64,000 bases of DNA, taken from contig NC_088715.1 in NCBI RefSeq assembly GCF_963576615.1, positions 58,029,302-58,093,301 of the forward strand, read 5' to 3'. Positions 13,601 through 23,200 of the stretch are shown here, piece by piece. This DNA is from Watersipora subatra (taxonomy: Eukaryota; Bryozoa; Gymnolaemata; Cheilostomatida; Watersiporidae). The notes under the pieces were generated by a model that searched no databases, had not been told where the DNA came from, and worked only from the letters and a program-made list of their open reading frames with translations. A program made the position numbers and the translations under genes. Each line of letters opens with the position of its first letter. Position 1 is the stretch's first letter.

Positions 13601-16600
13601 TACTGATGTCTCCAGCGTCTAGCACTGATGTCTGTTATGTCGAACCACTGATGTATCCAATGGTAAAACTCATCTATTTCTTGTGTGTATAACAGATGCC
13701 GGGCTATAGACAGATGCAGGGCTATAGACAGATGCAGGGCTATAGACAACTTGTAATTGTATAATCATCTCAATTAGGTCTGCTGACCGGCAACCTAAAC
13801 ATGACAAATTTCCAAAAACCACATTTGATTGGGAAATGAAAAAACTTCTTCAACAGTGTGCGATAATTTATTTTTATTTGTCTACAAGCTATAGACAACT
13901 CCAGTACTTCATAGAAAGTACTTTTTTTAACATATCTGGAGGTTATGTCATCTCTGGAGATCATGACATCTCTGGAGATCATGACATCAGTGGATGGAGG
14001 TGGTGACATCTTTGGGGTGGTAACATCCCTCGAGGTAGTGACATCTCCGAATGAAGTGACATCTCTGGAGGTGGGGACATCAACGGAGGTGGTAACATCG
14101 CTGGAGATGGTAACATCGTCGGAGATGGGGACATCTGCGGAGGTGGTGACATCTTTGGGGGTGGTAACATCTCTGGAAATGGTGGCATCAGTGGATGGAG
14201 GTAGTGACATCTCCAAATGAAGTGACATCTCTCGAGGTAGGGACATCTTTGGAGGTGATAACATCTCTGGAGGTCATGACATCCCTGGTGATGGTGGCAT
14301 CAGTGGATGGAGGTGGTGACTTCTTTGGAGCTGGTAAATCTCTGGAGGTCATGACATCGCTTGAGGTGATAATATCTTCGGAGGTGGTTACATCGCTAGA
14401 GGTGAGGACATCTGCTGAGGTGGTAACATCTCTGGAGGTGGTGACATCTTTCGAGGTAGTGACATCTCTCGAAGAAGTGACATCTCTGAAGAAAGTGGCA
14501 TTTCTGGAGGTAGGCACATCTGCGGAGGTGGTGACATCATTGAGAAGGTGACATCTGCGGAGGTGATGACATCTGCGGAGGTGATAACATCTCTACAGGT
14601 TGTGACATCTTTGGTGGTGGTGACATCACTGGAGGTGGTGACATCTTGGAGCTGGTGACATCTCTGGAGATGGGGACATCTCTAGTGGCGGTGGCATCTC
14701 TGGAGGTGGTGGAGGCATCACTGGAGGTGGTGGCATCTCTGGAGGTGGTGACAAAAAAGAATGTTGTGCTCATTTTCCGGCATACAAATTTATATAATGT
14801 ATACAGAGATTAAAGTCAGCGTGTGAAAACGACTTGATTAAATATGGCACCCTTTTACTTGCAGCAGTATTACTCGCTCCATACAGAGTGTCAGAGTGTA
14901 GGAAATTGTAACAAAGACAAAATATCTACCCACCTTTATCAAATTATAAAGGAAAATGTGCTCTAAATACTAGTTCTAAGGCTAATTACAAGCAGCTGCA
15001 TTTTGTGCAGTCAATATAACAGAGTGCTTTTTGCACACAGATACTGTAGTTTATGTTAGAGCAAACTACAAAGGAAGAGTAATGCCGTCGGAAATACAAG
15101 AGGTTAAAATCGGACCCATTGGCGCTCTGTTGGTGACAATACTTCCTCTGCTTTGGTCTGAGCAGATGGAAGGATTCTGTAAGTTGAAAATTAGAGCAAC
15201 TTAATGAGCCCATTTAGCCCAGTCACCATTTACTGCGATTAACCCTAAGTTTGTATGAGATGACAACTCCTGTGTGGAATGAACCAAGTATAGGTTCACG
15301 AAGTTAGGTGTCCCATGCAACTGAAATTTATCGACTGCATCAACTTAATATTATAGCTAGCGTTTTCTGGCACACAGGCTAACAAACTAGTAAGTTCATA
15401 CGTGTAGGTGACTCAAGTTCTTTACAAACTTATTAGCACTTCCCATTTGCTCAATTTTACATGTATTCATTCATAGTAACTTATACATAACTTCAGCAGC
15501 TATCATGTAGTCATCAAGCTGTAAAACTGACCGATTATAAGCGATTATTATTTACAACTTAAATTTGCACCTCGAGACAGAAATATTTCTTAGTTGAAGT
15601 TATATAAACGCAGTGAGATGAGATGTGTAACTATTGTAAGGTACCAGAACGTTGATCTAAAGATATTATTGGATATAACCAACTGCTTCAATGCAGACCC
15701 ACTGCTAGAAATCAATTTATCGGGTGCTCAGCGCATTTTTGACTTTTGGTTTGAGCTGTTTACAGTGAGAGCTGCAGCGGTTTGAATATGTAACGGAAGC
15801 CATGACAAACTGATGTGAAGTTTGTAGAAGTTGTTGTCTTTTGTAGACTAAAGGCAATATTGCCTCATTTGTTGTTGGTTAACGAAGTTCAATTGTACAT
15901 GATCTGATGTTTTATAATTGACGAGTTATCAGAGTATGCATCGCTTTGAATACTATACATATATTATTATTCAGTCAAATTCTCATGTTGGAAATTAGCG
16001 TTTTGTAACGACATCATGAGATTAGAAAAATTAATTCACCAGCAATTGAGTGCTGTTACCACAACTTGTAGCTTAACATGATAGACCGGGAGTTGTTTGC
16101 TCTTTGTAGTTTTCCTATCTACATACACTTGTTAGCTACTCACGCTCCTTTTCACAAGCTTGTAACTAGCTCTTTATTAGGAAAAAGTAAATTTTTCCCC
16201 ATTTTCTAGCCTGTGAATATACATAGCTATGACCATGATCTCCAGCTATGATCTAAAACATGCTTTTTTAATTGCACATTTTACCTAAAGAGTATGTCTT
16301 AATATATATCCTGTTTGAAGCTATTTAGTTGTAAAATATTTCAAATCGAAGAAAAAAGTCTTTTAACTGTTTTCATACACAGCTCTACTAATTTTATTGA
16401 GCACTTTCATCTACAGATTCAGCTACTATATGTTATATATCTAGTTAATGTCTGTTATCATGCACTAGGAGCAACTATGAATCCACAGGTAGCGGCAATC
16501 TCATGACTAATCATATCCTAGCAAGTGCTGGTCAACGCTGTCACAACCATAAAGACTATATAACTTTTAGCTTGTATTGATACAGCTGCTAGATTGTATC

Positions 16601-16882
16601 GTCTGAATGTAGGTGTCTATTAGTAACTTATTCCTCCGCTGTAACAGATATCTGGACATGTATCGGGACAAAAAGGAAGTAGCTGAAGAGGTTTTGAAGG
16701 AGCACCTTTCTGAAATATCCCCTTACAAGCCATTACAGTCACAGCTACCACCGTATCCACTTGCTTCACCCACTAAACCGGGTCTCTACAGCGACCAACT
16801 CCCAGCCACTTGGATACAAGACAACATGAAACACAAAGTGAACAAGACCTACAAATATACTTACATTTATAAAAGCGACTGA
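4025..16882 (+). CDS. MRPL38: MRPL38, large mitoribosomal subunit protein mL38 (five exons)
   Basis: This is a structural protein of the mitochondrial large ribosomal subunit with a PEBP-like fold. Exons 4025-4667, 5222-5364, 6228-6378, 12068-12155 and 16648-16882 join with matching phases (1, 0, 1, 2) and GT-AG borders into 419 residues plus a stop. The N-terminus is basic and fits a mitochondrial targeting sequence. The PEBP-like signature LNLDGHLSDDHSEYLHW (near residues 196-212), FFQSEWDSSVKDTFHHVL and the tail YLDMYRD follow the order seen in animal mL38. Length is slightly above the roughly 380 residues of the human protein. The first in-frame ATG is 4025; the second, at 4031, has the better Kozak context. 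An out-of-frame ATG at 4021 overlaps the start and could dampen translation. Intron 3 (5.7 kb) and intron 4 (4.5 kb) are filled with repeats. Confidence 0.92.
5222..5364 (+). CDS. MRPL38: MRPL38 exon 2
   Basis: It codes for residues 215-262. The acceptor is tgtctag and the donor gtgagt. It carries the segment YLQPIPFRGTGYHRYVFLLL, the family's strongly conserved 'P-F-R-G-x-G-x-H-R-x-x-F-L-L' strand-loop region of the PEBP-like fold. It was too short to stand out as an open frame and was found through the join with exon 1. Confidence 0.9.
6228..6378 (+). CDS. MRPL38: MRPL38 exon 3
   Basis: It codes for residues 263-312 plus one base. The acceptor is cattttag and the donor gtaagt. It contains RTFNFSEFY and GIRFFQSEWDSSVKD, matching the conserved 'RTF...F-Y' and 'FFQ-x-W-D-x-S-V' blocks near the end of the PEBP-like domain. 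The 5.7-kb intron after it begins just before a hAT transposon. Confidence 0.9.
6474..6529. repeat. Overlapping subterminal palindromes
   Basis: A perfect 16-bp inverted repeat (6474-6489 / 6496-6511, six-base loop) overlaps a second 13-bp one (6501-6513 / 6517-6529, three-base loop). Both are built from 'ggataccgagggattctc' elements. The position just inside the hAT left tip is where hAT transposases bind repeated subterminal motifs. Confidence 0.75.
6793..6948 (+). pseudogene. Truncated BED zinc-finger start of hAT transposase
   Basis: ATG at 6793 opens a 51-codon frame whose first 33 residues read like a BED finger: SKVWEFFFKD, then D-L-V-T-C-L-L-C. The S-x-V-W-x-F-F and first C-x2-C pair are present. 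The following His pair and the catalytic RNase H-like domain are absent. Homology stops where a 12-bp perfect palindrome begins (6900-6925), so this is a broken element, not a host gene. Confidence 0.6.
7337..7731. mobile_element. Foldback MITE (long inverted repeat)
   Basis: Two arms of about 165-195 bp face each other around 7515. The left arm starts with cctagcttt, includes 'gatgtttagtccgat' and 'gaaaggtagata'. The right arm carries the exact or near-exact inverses in reverse order and ends in aaagctagg at 7731. The innermost 18 bp of the arms (7486-7503 and 7526-7543) are perfect, with a 22-base loop. It has no coding capacity and is nested in the hAT remnant. Confidence 0.8.
8190..8598 (+). 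repeat. 22-bp minisatellite (11-bp half units)
   Basis: Tandem copies of a G/T-rich unit, alternating 'ctctattgtgg' and 'gtctgttgtgg' (about 11 bp each), cover some 410 bp in MRPL38 intron 3. Because the period is not a multiple of three and no stop arises, overlapping frames stay open on the + strand. These are not proteins. Confidence 0.85.
9121..9303 (+). repeat. Dispersed repeat, copy 2
   Basis: It resembles 727-935 in the same orientation, sharing a 'aagattaaaat' block and a 'taaaa(a)cgctcagaa' block at matching spacing. Non-coding and of unknown class. Confidence 0.4.
9965..10135 (+). mobile_element. Solo hAT terminus
   Basis: The tip agtgttgggccggtat is followed by about 170 bp that match, inverted, the right end of the hAT remnant at 7968-8137, including 'tatccttggtattta' and 'ctttgccaacta'. 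No opposite tip is found to its right, so it is a single end of the same family or a decayed MITE. Confidence 0.6.
10236..10278. repeat. Perfect 43-bp palindrome
   Basis: Two 21-base arms (tttatcaaatataaaacgtat and its exact inverse reaching 10278) surround a single a at 10257. Flanking DNA on both sides holds further copies of 'aaaacgta', so the site is part of a wider AT-rich repeat patch (about 10180-10330). Confidence 0.9.
10767..10921 (-). CDS. Unrecognised terminal exon nested in MRPL38 intron 3
   Basis: On the minus strand an acceptor (ttgattacag) precedes a 155-bp frame, phase 2 at its start, that ends in TAA at 10767. The 50 residues look like real coding sequence: CVYGATSGAVVSVWKLPP, then RTNHDMWHSVSQIHAEFEF. 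Cys, Trp and His are well spread and there is no repeat character. I do not recognise the family. A possible upstream exon lies at 11346-11561, but no clean donor joins them in phase. It could also be a stranded exon of a copied gene. Confidence 0.45.
11346..11561 (-). CDS. Possible minus-strand exon, unrecognised
   Basis: A 72-codon frame with composition typical of an acidic/basic helical protein: FFEQQVDKDCGRQLM, then RRQQRYAAEEDKRM. It sits 420 bp upstream, on the minus strand, of the exon at 10767-10921, so both may belong to one nested gene. One candidate donor (gtgact after AAAG) would be in phase but would discard the best-looking part. Uncertain. Confidence 0.25.
12068..12155 (+). 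CDS. MRPL38: MRPL38 exon 4
   Basis: It codes for residues 313-341 and two bases of 342, with the conserved M-x-E-P-x-F-E-Y and P-K-Q-x-K-F-x-H-R blocks of the mL38 C-terminal extension. The acceptor is ggttttag and the donor gtatgt. A 1.4-kb minisatellite starts only about 60 bp beyond the donor. Confidence 0.88.
12213..13655 (+). repeat. 22-bp minisatellite, about 1.4 kb
   Basis: Roughly 65 copies of a 22-bp unit with the core 'tctctagtgtcta' and 'cactgat'. Variants are themselves arranged in higher-order blocks: a run with 'gtccatagcatcttacac' and 'tatagggtc' occurs near 12480, 12690, 13220 and 13460. It begins just after MRPL38 exon 4. Confidence 0.9.
13694..13750 (+). repeat. 18-bp triplet repeat unit array
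   Basis: Three tandem copies of gatgcagggctatagaca, the first with one change, sit between the two larger minisatellites. Confidence 0.8.
13934..14752 (+). repeat. 18-bp minisatellite, about 0.8 kb
   Basis: About 45 degenerate copies of ggaggtggtgacatctct (15-18 bp). Since 18 is a multiple of three, frames stay open on both strands and give repetitive 'proteins' such as TSLEVV on + and SRDVTT on minus. I treat these as by-products. The sequence is unrelated to the preceding minisatellite. Confidence 0.88.
15082..15178 (+). CDS. Possible first coding exon, unrecognised
   Basis: ATG at 15082 opens MPSEIQEVKIGPIGALLVTI and a further 12 residues up to a consensus donor gtaagt at 15179. The segment GPIGALLVTILPLL would be a membrane helix. 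No partner exon was found in MRPL38 intron 4, so this may be chance or a stranded exon. Confidence 0.2.
16648..16882 (+). CDS. MRPL38: MRPL38 exon 5 (terminal)
   Basis: It starts after tgtaacag, completes Lys342 and runs to the TGA at 16880. YLDMYRDKKEV matches the family tail. The last 60 residues (Pro/Lys-rich, ending YKYTYIYKSD) are longer than in vertebrates and look lineage-specific. Confidence 0.88.
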
Positions 16883-17203
16883 TTGCGAGGATTTCTGTGT
16901 GAAATTGTGTTTTTATTAAGCTGCTTCTGATATGATGTAATGTAATATTTTTATTTCATCTGTCATTACATTTATTGCGCAACCATAACCTTCTCATTAT
17001 CTTATGCAAAAACTCCATGTTATACAATAGGCTTACATTGCCACTACATCAGTAATTGTTCTAAGAACATCCACTATACCTATGCAGCTAATCAACAGCA
17101 GATGTTGCATGTTGTCCTATATCCAGGACCTTAAGCTAAGCTTGTTTCTATTAGTTCATCAGCATTTGGTGATTACATATCCTCAGTCTTCAAATTTTCT
17201 TAA

Positions 17204-17285
17204 TTATTCTGTGCGCCCCAGCCATGAGTTGATGGTCAGAGAGCTCAACCCTGCATCCATGTCACTCCCTTGCACAGGTTGCTGA
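17204..17285 (-). CDS. Minus-strand gene, putative last exon
   Basis: Read after the acceptor ...cttgaag, this exon supplies one base to Ser and continues QQPVQGSDMDAGLSSLTINS to a TAA stop at 17204. Two other acceptors close by (17281 and further upstream) also give short open tails, so the exact last exon is not settled. Confidence 0.4.
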
Positions 17286-20200
17286 CTTCAAGCATGGAAT
17301 AAATTTTAGGAATATTTCAAATTTGAGAATCATATGTTGATTGCGCAATGATGGTATTATTTGCATGTAAATCATCAACCTGGGACTTTAATTTGTGTCA
17401 GTCATAGTGGTAAGGAATAGGACTTACATGTTTGTTGGTATTTTGTTACAATCAAAACAAGTTTCACTTTTAGAGAAAGCAGGGTAATTGTAGGATGCTT
17501 ACACCTGACAATGTTAGGGAGATCTGACTGAAAACAGAGTCCAACACATTGTGTTCTGTAGCGATAGATATATTTGAAAGGACATGTTTGAGTTGTCTCC
17601 TCCTGTATAATGTTCTCATATTTTGATATCTTGCCATATGCTGTTAGCATGCTGCTATTCAGCGCAGCCAATTCTGAAGCAGGTAGAATTAAATATTCTT
17701 CACACTACCTTTTATATACAGTCTATCTTTTATGTTTTTTGTTCATGAAACATGATATATCTACTACACGTATCGAGTACTCAGCCTTGCAAGTATGGAT
17801 ATGTAAAGTCATTTTTAGCTAGAACGAACATTATTTGCAAATTACTTGGATAAAACAAACTGCAAATACCTTTGACAAGTTCATACAGAGTGCAAGTTGC
17901 TGCACAGCTTAAGACACCATGATAGAATTCATAGTTTCAAATAATACGTCATTTAGCGTGTGCATATGGTACACTGTACATGATAACACTTGTGATCAAT
18001 ATACCTTGTGTAGCTCAGCGGTAGAGCGCGTGGTTTGAAAACTTGCGGGTGCAACCTTCGTGAGTTCACATCCATCACAATGCGGAATGTTAATTACCAA
18101 GGTTTTAATAGCTATAGCTGAACATACACAACAACAGATACACAAAAAGACAAACAAACTTTGAGAAATATATATGTTAATATGAAAATATATATACGTA
18201 TATATATATATGAAAATATATATGCAATGTATTATATAGATAATATATATTGAAATTCAGTCAAACAATACAAAACTTTCATCTTACATTACATATTTTT
18301 GCTTTACAGTTTTTGGGAACTTTAGTTTTTGAGAATCAATATTATTGTGCTTCTGGGCCTGCTTGTGTACTGATACTAATACTGAAGCAGTTGAAACTGC
18401 TTATCTGACAAATTCTATAGCTAAATCTTCACTACTGAAAGGTTAAATATTGCAGTCATGTGATATAAAGAGCAGTGCTGTGTTCTTGCGATGCGTATAG
18501 TGAGTGTGTATAAAAGAAAAACTATCAGTTAAATGAAAGTGCACGAGCTTTGCGAGTCATAAATGGGAGAAAGCGATCAAAGGTGTGTTCTCATATAAGT
18601 AGATGTGGTGGTTTCAACAGCCCAGTTCTAAACAACCATAGAGCCAAACGACAACTTGCTCAAGTATAAAGTATGATAAGATGGAAATTTCAACTATGTA
18701 AAATTAGTCTACCATCTGCAGTTATCTCAATAAATAGGCATTTATCCTTCAATGACCATCTCAAAGCGCTTTGAACATCAATGGCAATTTCATCTCCCTC
18801 CTGCAATAAATTACTGTAGTCATTATCCCACGACCAAACAAGAGTGGAGTGATTGATTGGGAGATTTATGATAAATGCACATGTGCACACAACTCCCGAA
18901 AAATTATCTGTTAACGGCCGCCACCAAACTCTTGCAACGAAATCCTATCAACAAATTTAACAATTTTTCAGTAAAGTCGTTCAAGTATAATAATGATACA
19001 AAACGCATGTAAACCTATTTAAATATGTTACCAAGCCTTTGAAAGGTTACCGCAAATTCCTAAAACTAACCCATCTGATTGGATTATACACAAATAGACA
19101 GATTTATTAGGACAAAAATCATCACAAAACGCTTGAAAAGTTTGGTTTGATAAAAGTTAAGACCGGAAATTGAAACGCCGAGCGACAGAGAATAGAATGA
19201 TAAAGTCTTGCGCATTTCACGAAAAAATCGTGCACTTTTCACCAGTCTATAGCATTGTCGAATTACCGATGATTTTGAAAATTAACATAGGAGTACAGAA
19301 ATCGTTTCATTCTTGCCGATTTCAATTTTTTCATTGTCAATTTCATTTGCCGACACATTTAAGTACTTTCGTATTCTAACTGATGTCCAACGCAGTATAA
19401 GTAAAAGAAATGACGATGATAGTTTTTAACTGTTCTTATGAGATTATTACAATAATTAATTATAAGTTTGGATGACTACAGAACAATGACTACGTAGTAC
19501 AGATTTTCTAAAAATCTAACGCAGTGTAAGTAAAGAGAAAGACGATGATATTTTTTCTAACGCTTCTAATGAGATTATTACTATAGTTAAATATAGGTTT
19601 GGATGACTACAGAACAATGGCTACGTAGTACAGATTTTCTAAAGATCTATATAATTATCACAACTTCGTGATATTGTTAGCTATGACGTTTTGAAATGTA
19701 AACAAAATTGTGCATTGGTTTTATATTATTACTATATTAATAATATTGATTATTCTAATAATATCAGTGCATTTTACTTCTAATATTGGCAATATTGCAT
19801 TTCTGTTTTTGCAGGAGGAGAGATATAAACATATAATCTTTTCCTTTCATTATTGCTATTTGTTTTATATAATAACACCCACACCCAGTACATTACAGCT
19901 ACCGTTGCAATTATCCTATTTGACTGCTAATATTGCATTTCTCAACCATCAGTACCCTTTCTTTTTTCCAATATCACTTTGGTCGTGGGCTGTATGACAG
20001 TGGAATTTCTAGTGTATAATATAGGACAGATACTAAAAAGTAAAATATGCATTTGCTTTGAAGCACACTGTTGTTCTCAATGTTTCCATATTCTGTTCAG
20101 TAAGAACGATGTTTTTATTATTTCCTACAATATTGGAGTGTGTTAGAAAAAATGCTTCTTCTGAGCTACTGAACTAGGCAATTATCATATGTGTTGGATA

Positions 20201-23200
20201 ATCCTGTCCAGATGATTTGGCTTAAAGTCAATGCTACAGCTTGGGCTAAGTCAGTGGTTCCCAACTGGTGGTTTATGGACCCCTAGAGGTCCACAGGAGT
20301 TTTTGAGGGGGTCCACAGGCTGATGCCAGAATAGGTTTTTCTAGCTAGTTATTTACAGCTATTTCTGTCTTATAGTGGTTAGATCAATGATATAAAACCC
20401 TAAAAGGATAGGCGACGGCTATCATATGGGCGAGGTTTAATGATCGAGCTCTGTTGGGTTGTGCTAGCCTGTGTTTCGGGACTAATGCAATTCTCACGGG
20501 GTGGTCGCGTTGACTTATTAGGTTTTTGGGTCTAGACTTTTATCACCTATGGACGTCAATCGCTGGGTAGTACCTGATTTCCGGCTAGTAGTACAAAACA
20601 ACAAAACCTGTAACCAGCAAACACGTAATTCTCTCTCTCCCTCTTCAATTTCAGCAATATATTAAGATCCATGGAAAATAAAACATTTCCACTTACCTAT
20701 TTTTACCAATTTTAAGATTGGTAGGGGTTTTAGTATTTGCTTAAGGTTAAATAAAATTTACCCGAAATCACCCGAACAACAGCCTTTTTTCCCTAGTTTT
20801 TAATTAATATTTTGCCATCTCTAATATAAAATGACAAATTCTTTCGTCATTGTTACATTGCTTGACATGGCCAATAAGATGTGACAGCGGGCAAAACTGT
20901 GCAGTGTAGTTTTCATACTCAAAATCTAAAACCAAATTTGGGTGATTTCACAATGGGGACTATTACTATCATGAATGCTTGTTAATGGCAGCTGACTGAT
21001 CATCACGGAGACAATATTTGGCAACTATATTTATTTGACAACAAAAGAAACCAGCAGATCGGCAAAATAATCACCATTGTTCATAAAAGTTGTAAATTGT
21101 AAAAGTTGTAAAATTATTTTGACTTTGATCACGTGATCAATAGCTTATGGTAATTTAATTTTAATATGCAGTGAGAGAACAAAGACAGTGGTAGTTTCAG
21201 CTATAAATGTAAGTAAAGTATGGCAATGCATAATGAGTATTTCAAATTTTAAGCTGTTCTATGTTGCTATGATTTTAAAACATTTTTAGCATGGCCAGCA
21301 AGAAAAGAAAATATGACAAATCATATTTAGACCATGGGCTCACCTGTTTAACAACAAAAGATAAAGAAGAGAAACCTCATTGTGTGATCTGTCATAAGGT
21401 GATGACTAACGATTCCATGAAGCCTGCTAAGCTAAAATTACATCTAAGTTCCCATCACCCTGATTTAGTGAATCATGACAGGACATTTATTGAACGACGG
21501 AAACATCCTTGAAAAAGATGAGACTTTCTTCTGAAGCTTTTCAGGTAGCCCATTATAAGTTGGTTGAAGCATCATATGCAGTTGCATTAAAAATTGCAAA
21601 ACACAAAAAACCTTATACAATTGGGGAGCAGCTAATTAAGCCCTGTGCTCAGCAGATGGTGGAGCTCATGCTTGGTAAAGTGGCCGAAAGAAAGAGATCT
21701 GTGATATTATTGTCAAATAACATTATTCAAACGCGAATAACTGAAATGAGTAAAAAACATCAAGAAACAGTTAGTAGAGGAAATTTGAAATGCACCTTTT
21801 GGGTTGTTTTCTATTCAACTTGATGAATCAACAGATGTGGAATCGTGTGCTCAGTTGTTGACCTTTGTTAGATATGTCAACAATGGAAACATCAAAGAGG
21901 AGTTCCTTTTCTGCAGTGCACTCAAAACAACTACACGAGCCTCTGACATTCTTGACAATGTTTCACAATTCTTTGAGACTGAAAAGCTGTCATGGGGAAA
22001 CTCTGGCTCTGGCTTTCAAGCAAAAGTGAAACAACTAGTTCCAAATGTCAAAGTCATACATTGTATGATACACAGACAAGCTTTGGCTGCTAAAATCCTT
22101 CCTGAATAATTCTCAGCAATCCTCAATCAGGTAATTCGCATAGTAAACAATATCAAAGACGGGTCCCTGAATTCTAGATTGTTTAAAGAACTATGCAAAG
22201 ATATGTAAGCAGAGCATCAAGTTCTGTTATATCACACAAACGTTCATTGACTTTCTAAAGGAAACATAACTGCAAGGACATTCAAACTACGAGAAGAAAT
22301 TAAGATCTTTTGTGAACAGGACAACAAAGCAGAATTCGAAACATGGCTAAAGGATGAAGTTTGTCTGCTTAATCTGGCCTACTTGGCGGACATATTTGAC
22401 CAAATTAACAAACCTAATTGCCAGACACAAGGCAGAAATACATACATAGTCAAGTTCACAATTGCCTTGAAAGCATTCCTATGCAAACTTGAATTATGGA
22501 AGAAAAAGGTATTAATATCCACAGACAGTCAAACACACCTTTCGAACTCTGCTCCCATTTGTGTCTACATACTTATGCGAGTCCGCTTTCTCCTCCATGG
22601 TTGTTCTCAAATCGAAATAATGAAACCAACTGGGACTTGAAGATGACATGCGATGCGCTTTGTCAACCAATTCCACAAAGATTGAGAATTTGGTGAAAAA
22701 CAAGAAGTACAATCTATCCCATTAGCAAACTGACTACTGGAAATTAAAAGTCAAAGCAATTTAGTATAGCATTGCTTTATATAAATAGAAACATGTCAAA
22801 TCTACTGACTCTTATATTATTCTAATTTATAATGTACGCCAATTTACAATGCATTGTTATAAGCACCATATATTATGATGTTTATAAAGGGGTCCATGAC
22901 TTTTAGATAAGGAGCTCAGGGAGTCCATGACTCCAAGGTAGTTGGGAACCACTGGGTTAAGTCAAGGTCAAGTTTGTTTTTATGCCACCTGTAAACTTCC
23001 ACGGCTGCGTGTAAGAATCTCTTGTACCAACGGACTTCATGTGACTGGATCCTGTACTCGACAACTTCTATTCACGAACCTTAAGTTAAGTTAACTTAAA
23101 GTAAGTTTGAATATTATAGAAGTATGTACACAGTGTTAAATAAAATACACAATAGTGTAGCATCTAATAACTTTTTTTTATTGATCTTCATTAGTTTGTC

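Noticed and set aside
12213-13655. CRISPR-like repeat array
   Set aside because: Units are contiguous with no unique spacers, and the setting is an animal intron.
13770-14773. Long Thr/Ser/Val and Pro/Met-rich frames on both strands
   Set aside because: By-products of an 18-bp repeat whose length is a multiple of three.
18003-18090. Functional tRNA gene
   Set aside because: The anticodon stem is poorly paired, the B box is degenerate, and a SINE body and tail follow.
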